Origin: Streptomyces venezuelae
Lineage (GTDB): Bacteria > Actinomycetota > Actinomycetes > Streptomycetales > Streptomycetaceae
Direction: 5' to 3'
DNA length: 64,000 bases
NCBI RefSeq assembly: GCF_008642275.1
Contig: NZ_CP029189.1
Span: 3,512,501-3,576,500 of the forward strand
Shown here: positions 7,317 through 14,737 of the stretch, one piece after another
Layout of the letters: every line of letters starts with the position of its first letter
How positions within the stretch are numbered: the stretch's first letter is position 1
The notes under the pieces: model-generated
The model's input: only the letters and a program-made list of their open reading frames with translations
Databases searched by the model: none
Told to the model about the DNA's origin: nothing
Translations under genes and position numbers: made by a program

Positions 7317-9302
7317 ATGAGCGTTGACGGTCGGGAAGAGCCACGCGGTGGCGGCGGCAACGAGGTGGAGGCGGGCAGTCTGCCCGCCCGGCAGGTGCCG
7401 GCGCAGCGCGACCCGGGCGGGCGGCACGCACGCCCCCCGGGCTCTTCCGGACCCGGAGGCACCGGCGGCGATCTGCCCTCGTCCGACGGTGACTTGATCG
7501 CCCGGATGCGCGGCGGTGACGACGGCGCGTACGAGGAACTGTTCCGCCGGCACGCCGATTCCGTGCGCCGCTACGCCCGGTCCTGTTGCCGGGACGCGCA
7601 CACCGCCGACGACCTGACGGCCGAGGTGTTCGCGCGGACCCTGCAGGCGGTACGGGGCGGGGCCGGGCCGGACCAGTCGGTGCGGGCCTATCTGCTGACC
7701 ACCGTGCGCAGGGTCGCCGCGGCATGGGCGAAGACCGCCAGGCGCGAGCAACTGGTCGAGGACTTCGCGGTCTTCGCCGAACAGGCCTCCACGGGCACGG
7801 ACGGCGGGGCGGCTCTGTCCGGGCTGTCCGGGGGCGACACGCTCGAACTGGGCGCGGACGTGCGGGCGATGCACGAGGCGGAGCGGTCGCTGGCCGTGCA
7901 GGCCTTCCGCAGTCTGCCCGAGCGGTGGCAAGCCGTGCTGTGGCACACCACCGTCGAGGAAGCTTCGCCGAGTGCGATCGCGCCGCTGTTCGGGCTGAGC
8001 GCCAACGCGACCGCCGTGCTGGCCAGTCGGGCCCGGGAAGGGCTCAAGCAGGCGTATCTGCAGGCCCATGTGAGTACGGCGCTGAGCGAGGGCGGCGACT
8101 GCGCGCGGTACGCGGACCGGCTGGGCGCCTACGCGCGGGGCGGGCTGCGGATGCGGGCGGAGCGGGGGCTGCGCAAGCACCTGGAGGAGTGCGTGAAGTG
8201 CCGGCTGGCCGCCGGGGAGCTCCAGGACGTCAACGCGGGCATTCCTGCGCTCCTTCCGGTCGCGGTCATCGGGTGGTTCGCCGCCGGGTACGCGGGCAAG
8301 GCCGCCGGGGTGCTGGCCGGCGGAGCCGTCGCCGCGGGCGGGGCCGGGGCGGCCGCTGCCGTCGCCGGCGGGTCGACCGCGGGGGCCGGGACGGCCGGTG
8401 CCGCAGGTGCCACCGCCGGTGCGGGTGGTGGGGCCGCGGGGGTGGGCGGCTCGGCCGGGGCTTCCGTCGCCGCCGAGGGGCTCGGGCTGCCGGCCAAGGC
8501 TGCCATCGCCGCCGGTATCGCGGTGGCCGCGGCCGCCGGGGTGGTGTTCGCGCTGGCCGGGGACGACACCGAGCCGCAGGCCCGGGCCAAGCCCGCACCC
8601 GGTGTCGCGGCGCCGGCCGTGCCTGCGCCGCCTTCGGTGCCGAAGGCACCCGCCCCGTCGGCGGCTGAGCCGGATCCGCCCGCGCCGGAGCCGGCGGCAC
8701 GGGGCTCCGCGGCTCCGCGGCCCGGACCGACGCCCTCGGCCACGGCTTCCGTAGCCCCCGCGCCCGTGCCCTCCGCATCCCCGTCTCCCTCCCCCAGCCG
8801 GGAGAAGCCGTCACCGGCGCCGTCCCCCGAGCGGCCGACGCCGAAGCCGACACCGCCGAAGCCGCCGCAGGGGTTCCAGCTGGCCGGGCTCGCCCACTCG
8901 GTCTACGGGGACCACAGCGCCCCCGAGCTGCAGACCTGGCGCAGCGGCTGGGTGTGGCAGCGCCACGGGCTGGAGGTGGGCGGCCGGCGCTTCGCGCACG
9001 GCATCACCGTGAACGGGCTCTCCTCGGTGGAGATCGCCCTCAACCGGCAGTGCACGAGCTTCTCGGCGCAGGCGGGGGTGGACGGCCTGGCGCTGTTCAC
9101 GGACGGCTCGGTGCGGTTCTCCGTATACGCCGACGGGGAGCGGGTGTGGCAGTCCGCCGCCCTCGGGCACGAGGACCCGCCCGCAGCCGTCCAGGTCTCC
9201 CTCGCGGGGCACAGGACGCTGCGGCTGGTGGTGGAGAAGGCCGGGCCGGGCAGCCTGCCGACGCTGGCGAGCTGGGCCGACGCCGTGCTCAGCTGCCGCT
9301 GA
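7317..9302 (+). CDS. ECF sigma factor fused to zinc-finger, TM and NPCBM domains
   Basis: 661 residues in one frame. About 55–150 is sigma-70 region 2 (GDLIARMRGGDDGAYEELFR, DDLTAEVFARTL). About 190–250 is a region 4 HTH (LPERWQAVLWHTTVEEASPS). About 260–310 is an anti-sigma-type zinc finger, with His and CxxC (RKHLEECVKCRL). A hydrophobic segment follows near 315–345, then a Gly/Ala-rich stretch, a second hydrophobic segment near 395–415, and a long Pro/Ser linker. About 520–661 is an NPCBM-like carbohydrate-binding module (FAHGITVNG, VDGLALFTDGSVRFSVYADG, SWADAVLSC). This is a one-protein version of a sigma/anti-sigma pair, resembling ECF52/53-type groups. ATG 7317 follows GGGAG; GTG 7293 in frame is less likely. 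Confidence 0.88.
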   Translation: MSVDGREEPRGGGGNEVEAGSLPARQVPAQRDPGGRHARPPGSSGPGGTGGDLPSSDGDLIARMRGGDDGAYEELFRRHADSVRRYARSCCRDAHTADDLTAEVFARTLQAVRGGAGPDQSVRAYLLTTVRRVAAAWAKTARREQLVEDFAVFAEQASTGTDGGAALSGLSGGDTLELGADVRAMHEAERSLAVQAFRSLPERWQAVLWHTTVEEASPSAIAPLFGLSANATAVLASRAREGLKQAYLQAHVSTALSEGGDCARYADRLGAYARGGLRMRAERGLRKHLEECVKCRLAAGELQDVNAGIPALLPVAVIGWFAAGYAGKAAGVLAGGAVAAGGAGAAAAVAGGSTAGAGTAGAAGATAGAGGGAAGVGGSAGASVAAEGLGLPAKAAIAAGIAVAAAAGVVFALAGDDTEPQARAKPAPGVAAPAVPAPPSVPKAPAPSAAEPDPPAPEPAARGSAAPRPGPTPSATASVAPAPVPSASPSPSPSREKPSPAPSPERPTPKPTPPKPPQGFQLAGLAHSVYGDHSAPELQTWRSGWVWQRHGLEVGGRRFAHGITVNGLSSVEIALNRQCTSFSAQAGVDGLALFTDGSVRFSVYADGERVWQSAALGHEDPPAAVQVSLAGHRTLRLVVEKAGPGSLPTLASWADAVLSCR

Positions 9303-9303
9303 G

Positions 9304-9331
9304 CCCCGACGTCAGCGCCCCGACGTCAGCG
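9304..9331. repeat. 14-bp tandem duplication at convergent gene ends
   Basis: CCCCGACGTCAGCG occurs twice without interruption (9304–9317, 9318–9331). It overlaps the last codons of the AfsR-like gene and the 9-bp gap to the sigma-factor stop. Each copy contains the palindrome GACGTC. Confidence 0.9.
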
Positions 9332-12300
9332 CCGCGGCGAGCGCGGCCGGGGTGAGGGCGACGCCGGCCGCCTCCTCACGGCTGTGACGGTCCGGGCCGA
9401 GCACGGCCCGGGTCCGCTCCGGGAGGCCGTCCACGACGCCGCTCTCCGGAACGGAGCGCGGATGGCCCGCGCGCCAGGCGGTGGCCGCCGCCAGGGCCCG
9501 TACGGACTCGGCCGGCCGGCCGGCGTCGGCCAGCAGCAGCGCCGCCGCCTCGGCCATGCCGGCCAGGACGCGCTCGGCGCACCGGGCGTCGACGGCGGCG
9601 GCCAGGGCCGGACCGATCCTGGCCAGAGCGGCCACCGGGCCCTGTTCACGGCCGGTGAGGACGGCGTCGACGGTGGCCAGCCCGGCGGTGAGCTGGGCCG
9701 GCACCGTGAACCGTTCGGCCTCGTCGCGGGCCCGGTCACACTCCGCGCGTGCTCGGGCGGCGTCGCCGCGCTGGAGGGCGACGAGGGCGGAGAGGAGCCG
9801 GGCGAAGGTGCTGACGTCGTACACACCGCCGTACCGGTCGGACTCCCTGCCGGCCTCCTCCAGCAGCTGCTCGGCGTCGTCGAGGTCCCCCGCGCAGTAG
9901 GCGGTCTCGGCGATCCGGGCGATGGCGAAGGGCGCCTCGACGCTGGCCCCGACCTCGCGGGCGAGGCGCAGGCACTCCTCGTACTCGATGCGCGCCTCGG
10001 CGTACCGGCCGCGTGAGAGGGCGACCTCCCCGGCGGCGCTCGCCACCTGGGCACGGGTCCAGCGGTCGCCCACGCGCCGGGAGATCTCGTGCAGCTCGGC
10101 GAGGTCGGCGTCGACGTCGGGGAGGCCTCCGGTGACGTCGATGGCGACGTGGGCGCGGAGCATCAGGACGATGCCGAGCTCCCATTCCCCCGCGTGGATC
10201 CGGCAATTGGCGACGGACCGGTCGAGGTCGGCGTGGAAGTCGAGGGCGGTACCGGTGAGGAAGGTCGTCGCGGGCCAGAGCATCCCGGGGAAGCGGGTGG
10301 TCTCGGGGGAGCCCTGCCGGAAGGTTTCCTTGATGCGGGAGGCGAGGTCCCGGTAGCCGGAGGTACGGAACTTCTCGGCGGAGTTGCTCTCCGCCAGCAG
10401 GAACATGTCGAGGACGAGCAGGCGCATGAAGCGCCAGTACGCGGGGGTGCCCTCCGGGGGGACCTCGGGGGTGAGCGCGAGGGTCCGTGTGGTCCACTCG
10501 GCTCCTTCGGTGCGGTAGTTGCGCAGCCACCAGAACCAGCCGAGGGCGAAGACGAGGCGCTGGCCGGACTCGGTGTCGGCGGTCTCGACGACGGTGGTGT
10601 GGAGGGCCGCGCGGAGGTTGTCGAGCTCGGTCTCGACGCGCCGGATCCAGGGGAGCTGGGCGGCGGAGCGGATCAGGGGCTCGGCTTCCTCGGCGAAGGC
10701 GAGGTAGTGGGCGGCGTGGCGGCGGGCGGTGGCCCGGGCGTCGGCGGGGTGGGCGGCGGCGCGCTCGGCGGCGTACTCGTGGATGGTTTCGAGCATGCGG
10801 TAGCGCATGCCCTGACCGGGTTCGCCCCGACCGGCATCGCCCTGACCGGTGTGGCTGCGGTCCGGTTCGGCCAGGACGAGGGACTTGTCGACGAGGGAGC
10901 CGAGGACGTCGGCGGGGTCGTACGGGTCCACGTCCGCGGGGTCGGCGCAGACGGCCTCGGCGGCGGCGAGGTCGCAGCCGCCGGCGAAGACGGACAGCCG
11001 GCACAGGACGGTGCGTTCGGCCTCGTCGAGGAGGTCCCAGGACCAGTCGACCACGGCGCGCAGGGTCTGCTGGCGGGGCAGGACCGTGCGGGCGCCGCTG
11101 GTCAGGAGCCGGAAGCGGTCGTCGAGACGGTCGGCGATCTGGCGCGGCGTGAGCAGCCGCAGCCGGGCGGCGGCCAGCTCGATGGCCAGCGGCAGACCGT
11201 CCAGGCGTGCGCAGATCTCGGCCACGGCGTCCGGGTCTTCGGTGGGGCGGAAGCCGGGGCGGACCGAGGCACCACGATCGGCGAAGAGCTGGTGGGCGGG
11301 GTCGGGCGGCAGGGGCTCGACGGGGCGGACCGTCTCCCCCGGGACACCGAGGGGTTCGCGGCTGGTGGCCAGAATCCGCACACCGGGGCAGTGCGTGAGG
11401 AGGCGTTCGGCGAGTTCGGCGGCGGCGCCGATGACGTGCTCGCAGTTGTCGAGGACGAGCAGCAGGGTGCGGTGGGCGCAGTGTTCGACGAGGCGGGTGG
11501 TGGGGTCGGTGGCGGCCGGGGCCGGGGTCTCGCGGGTGACGAGGGAGCTCTCGCGCAGGCCGAGGGCGCTGAGGACGGCTCCGGGAACGGCGGCGGGCTG
11601 GTCCAGGCGGGCGAGTTCGACGATCCAGCCGGCTTCGGGGTGGGCCGCGGCGGCGTGCTCCGCGAGGCGGGTCTTGCCCGAACCACCGGGGCCGGTCAGG
11701 GTGATGAGGCGCAGCCGGGCCAGATCGCCGCGCAGGGCGTCCAGTTCGGGTTCGCGGCCGACGAAGGAGGTCAGGCGGGGGCGGAGGTTCCCGCGGGGAG
11801 CGCCGGGCGCGCCAGAGGCATCGGCGGCCACGGGAGTTCCGGGAGTCCCGGGGGCGGCGGAGGCCTCAGGCCGGGGCTGCGGGAAGAGCGGGGACTGGCG
11901 GGACTGCAGGTACTCCCGGGGCTGCAGGGACTCCCAGGACTGCAGGGACTCCCGGGGCTGCGGTGGCAGAGCCTGCGGCTGGAGGAGTTCCGCGTGCAGG
12001 GCCGCGAGTTCCGGGCCCGGGTCGGTGCCGAGGCCGTCGGCGAGGGCGCGGCGCGTGCGCTCGTACGCGGCGAGGGCCTCGGCGGGGCGGCCGGCGGCGC
12101 GCAGGGCGCGCAGCTGCTGCGCCCGGAGCGTCTCGTCGTACGGGGAGGCGTCGACCAGTGCCTCGATCTCGGGCAGGAGCGCGGCCGGAGCCGTGGCGCC
12201 GCTGCGCAGGTCCGCCTCGATGCGGTGCCGGAGGACGCCGGTGCGGCGTGCCTCGGCGACGGCCGCATGGCCGGCGCGGGCGGACTCGGGCAGGTCGGCG

Positions 12301-12707
12301 AAGGCGGGTCCGCGCCAGAGATCGAGGGCGGTGCGCAGGGTGCGGGAGGCGGCGGCCGGGTCGGTCGCCAGTTCCTGGCCGCCCTGGACCGCCAGCCGGT
12401 CGAACCGGTGCAGGTCGACGTCGTCGCGGGCGGCGGCCAGGAGGTAGCCGCCGGTGACGGCGGAGTGGACGGCGTCCCGGCCGCCGAGGGCGCGGCGGAG
12501 CCGGGCGACGAGGGCCTGGAGTGCGGCGGGGGCGTCCTGGGGCGGGTCGTCGCCCCAGACGTCGTCGACGAGTTCGGCGACGGAGGCCGGGCGGCCGGCC
12601 CGGAGGGCGAGGGCGGCAAGGAGCGCGCGCAACCGGGCGCCGCCCACGGGAAGACGGGCGCCGCCCTCGTCGCGCGCCTCGGTGACGCCCAGGATGAGAT
12701 ACCGCAC
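9312..12707 (-). CDS. AfsR/SARP-type regulator (wHTH–BTAD–NB-ARC–TPR)
   Basis: About 1131 residues. Residues 1–90 are an OmpR-like winged helix (RYLILGVTEARDE, LRALLAALALRAG). About 95–245 is the bacterial transcriptional activation domain (VDLHRFDRLAVQGG, YDETLRAQQLRALRAAGR). A Gln/Pro/Ser linker (about 250–310) contains six-residue repeats. The NB-ARC ATPase has Walker A GPGGSGKTRL near 345 and Walker B LLLVLDNCEHV near 420. The C-terminal half is helical TPR-like repeats. This is the AfsR layout: an ATP-dependent activator of secondary metabolism or transport genes. GTG 12707 gives the family-typical N-terminus; GTG 12755, one base after the MarR stop, is an in-frame alternative. Neither has a good ribosome site. 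Confidence 0.88.
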   Translation of the reverse strand: MRYLILGVTEARDEGGARLPVGGARLRALLAALALRAGRPASVAELVDDVWGDDPPQDAPAALQALVARLRRALGGRDAVHSAVTGGYLLAAARDDVDLHRFDRLAVQGGQELATDPAAASRTLRTALDLWRGPAFADLPESARAGHAAVAEARRTGVLRHRIEADLRSGATAPAALLPEIEALVDASPYDETLRAQQLRALRAAGRPAEALAAYERTRRALADGLGTDPGPELAALHAELLQPQALPPQPRESLQSWESLQPREYLQSRQSPLFPQPRPEASAAPGTPGTPVAADASGAPGAPRGNLRPRLTSFVGREPELDALRGDLARLRLITLTGPGGSGKTRLAEHAAAAHPEAGWIVELARLDQPAAVPGAVLSALGLRESSLVTRETPAPAATDPTTRLVEHCAHRTLLLVLDNCEHVIGAAAELAERLLTHCPGVRILATSREPLGVPGETVRPVEPLPPDPAHQLFADRGASVRPGFRPTEDPDAVAEICARLDGLPLAIELAAARLRLLTPRQIADRLDDRFRLLTSGARTVLPRQQTLRAVVDWSWDLLDEAERTVLCRLSVFAGGCDLAAAEAVCADPADVDPYDPADVLGSLVDKSLVLAEPDRSHTGQGDAGRGEPGQGMRYRMLETIHEYAAERAAAHPADARATARRHAAHYLAFAEEAEPLIRSAAQLPWIRRVETELDNLRAALHTTVVETADTESGQRLVFALGWFWWLRNYRTEGAEWTTRTLALTPEVPPEGTPAYWRFMRLLVLDMFLLAESNSAEKFRTSGYRDLASRIKETFRQGSPETTRFPGMLWPATTFLTGTALDFHADLDRSVANCRIHAGEWELGIVLMLRAHVAIDVTGGLPDVDADLAELHEISRRVGDRWTRAQVASAAGEVALSRGRYAEARIEYEECLRLAREVGASVEAPFAIARIAETAYCAGDLDDAEQLLEEAGRESDRYGGVYDVSTFARLLSALVALQRGDAARARAECDRARDEAERFTVPAQLTAGLATVDAVLTGREQGPVAALARIGPALAAAVDARCAERVLAGMAEAAALLLADAGRPAESVRALAAATAWRAGHPRSVPESGVVDGLPERTRAVLGPDRHSREEAAGVALTPAALAAALTSGR
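11904..11957. repeat. three 18-bp in-frame tandem repeats in AfsR-like linker
   Basis: Three consecutive 18-bp units (11904–11921, 11922–11939, 11940–11957) follow the pattern CTGCAGGGACTCCCGGGG with single-base variants. They encode a repeated Gln/Ser/Leu/Glu hexapeptide between the BTAD and ATPase domains, so the linker length is likely to vary among strains. Confidence 0.85.
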
Positions 12708-12724
12708 CGGGCAATTCTGCCCGG
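12707..12724. promoter_or_regulatory. inverted repeat at the AfsR-like start codon
   Basis: CCGGGCA (12707–12713) and TGCCCGG (12718–12724) form a perfect 7-bp inverted repeat with a 4-nt centre, immediately abutting GTG 12707 on the minus strand. In RNA it would place the start codon at the foot of a hairpin. If translation begins at 12755 instead, the repeat is intragenic. Confidence 0.5.
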
Positions 12725-12756
12725 CCCGTTGGGGCTGTGGTGCCCGGCCGGACACC

Positions 12757-13263
12757 TCAGGTGATCGACGTGTCCCCGTTGTTCTCCAGGAGCACGCGCA
12801 GAGCGCCGGCGACCGTGGCGCAGGTGGCGGGGTCCAGCGGGGCGAGCAGCTCCTGGTACTGGCGCAGGTGCTCGGCGATCATCACCTCCGTCAGCGCGAG
12901 GCTCCGTTCGGTCAGCCGGATCCGTACGGTGCGGCGGTCCTGGCCGTCCCTCACCCGCTCGACCAGGCCCTTGGCCTCCATGCGGTCGATGCGGTTGGTG
13001 ATCGCCCCGGAGGTGACCATGGCGGCCGGGATGAGGGCGCCGGCGGTCAGCGCGTACGGGGGGCCGGAGCGGCACAGGGTGAAGAGGATGTCGAGCTCGC
13101 CCACCTCCAGGTCGTGCTCGGCCGCAAAGGCCTTCAGGTGCTTGTCGATGACGCGGTTCATCCGCTGGATCCGGGCCACCACCTCCACCGGCCACAGGCC
13201 GGCCGCCAGATCCGGGCGCTCCGCCGTCCACTGGCCGACGATCGCGTCCACTGCGTCGCTCAT
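12757..13263 (-). CDS. MarR-family transcriptional regulator
   Basis: 168 residues. Helices about 20–50 and 140–165 form the dimer core. The winged helix is about 60–115 (VGELDILFTLCRSGPPYALT, MVTSGAITNRIDRMEAKGLV) and the wing is VRDGQDRRTVRIRLTERS. Its stop codon is one base from a possible GTG start of the AfsR-like gene, so the two are probably one transcript and may be translationally coupled. It diverges from an MFS pump; the 144-bp gap contains four palindromes of one sequence family, very likely its own operators. It is therefore probably an autorepressor that also controls the pump. Confidence 0.92.
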   Translation of the reverse strand: MSDAVDAIVGQWTAERPDLAAGLWPVEVVARIQRMNRVIDKHLKAFAAEHDLEVGELDILFTLCRSGPPYALTAGALIPAAMVTSGAITNRIDRMEAKGLVERVRDGQDRRTVRIRLTERSLALTEVMIAEHLRQYQELLAPLDPATCATVAGALRVLLENNGDTSIT

Positions 13264-13312
13264 GCGCTGTCCTCCCTCGCTCGCGTCCCTCGTCCGTACC
13301 CTCCACAGAATA

Positions 13313-13386
13313 TCTCAACGTTGAGACACTTGACGTTGAGAGGACTGGATGCTTTTATCTCAACGTTGAGATTCTCAGTCTTGAGA
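13313..13386. promoter_or_regulatory. array of four MarR operator-like palindromes
   Basis: The motif TCTCAACGTTGAGA occurs perfectly at 13313–13326 and at 13358–13371, the latter inside a 16-bp perfect palindrome. It occurs with 3 mismatches at 13328–13341 and again imperfectly at 13373–13386 (TCTCAGTCTTGAGA). Start-to-start distances are 15, 30 and 15 bp. The array fills the divergent promoter of the MarR and MFS genes; the last copy ends 21 bp before the MFS start codon. Confidence 0.85.
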
Positions 13387-13407
13387 TGGATTGGAGGGGG
13401 GCCTTCC

Positions 13408-14712
13408 ATGACCACCACGACGGCCACCACGGGCACCACCAGCACCATGGGCACCACAGCCACCACCGGCACCACCGGTGCCGCGACCACCGCGATCACC
13501 GCCACCGCCACCGCCAGCACCCGCTCCTCGACGCCCCGGGTCGGCCCCGTTCCCGTCCTGTGGCTGGCGCTGCTGGCCACCCCCCTGGCCGCCGGGGCCA
13601 ATGCCCCCGTGCTGATCCTTCCGGACATGGCCCGCTCCCTCGGGGTGAGCGCCTCGACCGCCACCTGGCTCGTCGCCTCCTACGCCTGGGCCATGGCCGT
13701 GGGCACCCCGCTGCTGGCCGGACTGCTGCGCCGCCGGGGCCTGCGGGCGGCGCTCCACCTGGCCGGCGCCCTCCTCCTCGGCGGCACCCTCCTCGTCGCC
13801 GCGTCCCCCTGGCTGCCGCTCACCCTTGCCGGACGGGCCACGCAGGCCGCCGGTGGCGCCGGTCTGGCCGCGGTCGCCATGAGCCTGGCCGGGTCGGCCC
13901 GCCGGATGGGTGTGATCAGCGCGGGCTTCGGCATCCTCGGCGCCTCCGGCCCGCTCCTCGGCGCCCAGCTCTCGCAGGTCCTCTCCTGGCGGCTCTCGCT
14001 CTGCGTATCCGTCATCGCGGTCCTCGCGGTGCCCGCGGTGAGCAGGTACGCGAAGGCTCCGGTGGCCACACCGCAGGGCCGGTTCGACGCCCGTGGCGCG
14101 GCTCTGCTGACGGCGCTCGCCACCGCCCTGGTCCTGCTGCCCCACGCACCCGCCGCCGCGCTCGGCTCCTCGGCCGTCGCCGCCACACTGCTCACGCTGC
14201 ACGTACGCCGGCGCCCCGGCGGATTCGTCCCCGCCGCGCTGATCCGCAAGCCCCTCTTCCTCGGCTCCGCGCTGCTCGCCCTCGCGCTTTCGGGCTCGTA
14301 CTTCACCCTGCTGTTCTCCGTGCCCCGGCTGCTCGGCGACCGGGCGGGCTGGGACACCGCCACCGCGGGCACCGGTCAGCTCGTGGCGCTGCTCACCGGA
14401 TCCGCGCTCTCCTGGCTGCTGGCCGCGGCCTCGGCGCGCATGAGCCGGGTGGCCGTCCGCGCGGTGCTGATCGGGGTCGGCGCGGCGGCCGCGGCGATCG
14501 CGGTGTTCGCGAGCTGGGGCCCGCTGCTGCTGGCCGCCACCATGGGCGGGGTCTTCGCGGCGACCGGAGCCAACGCCGTGCTGTCGATGCACGCCGCTTC
14601 GAGCGCCCCCGAGGCCCAGCGCCCCACGGCCATCGGCCTGTTCGCCCTCTGCTACCAGCTGGGCGGGGCCTTCGGCCCGGCGATCGCGACCGCGCTGGTG
14701 CTCACCGCCTGA
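13408..14712 (+). CDS. MFS efflux transporter with Thr-rich N-terminus
   Basis: 434 residues. The first 45 are a Thr/Ala/Gly low-complexity cytoplasmic tail (TTTTATTGTTSTMGTTATT). Membrane helices then begin at VPVLWLALLATPLAAGANAP, and about 12 segments follow, of the DHA-type family (LGVSASTATWLVASYAWAMA, LGASGPLLGAQLSQVLSWR). ATG 13408 follows an excellent GGAGGGGGG ribosome site at 8–14 nt, so the odd tail is probably real. Expression should be controlled by the divergent MarR through the palindromic array just upstream. Probably a drug or metabolite:proton antiporter; substrate unknown. Confidence 0.88.
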   Translation: MTTTTATTGTTSTMGTTATTGTTGAATTAITATATASTRSSTPRVGPVPVLWLALLATPLAAGANAPVLILPDMARSLGVSASTATWLVASYAWAMAVGTPLLAGLLRRRGLRAALHLAGALLLGGTLLVAASPWLPLTLAGRATQAAGGAGLAAVAMSLAGSARRMGVISAGFGILGASGPLLGAQLSQVLSWRLSLCVSVIAVLAVPAVSRYAKAPVATPQGRFDARGAALLTALATALVLLPHAPAAALGSSAVAATLLTLHVRRRPGGFVPAALIRKPLFLGSALLALALSGSYFTLLFSVPRLLGDRAGWDTATAGTGQLVALLTGSALSWLLAAASARMSRVAVRAVLIGVGAAAAAIAVFASWGPLLLAATMGGVFAATGANAVLSMHAASSAPEAQRPTAIGLFALCYQLGGAFGPAIATALVLTA

Positions 14713-14737
14713 GCCGGAGCATGAGCCTGCGCCGACG

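Noticed and set aside
10089..12764. Large plus-strand frame opposite the AfsR-like gene
   Set aside because: Low-complexity Gly/Gln/Glu/Val product typical of antisense frames; the minus strand encodes clear BTAD and NB-ARC domains.
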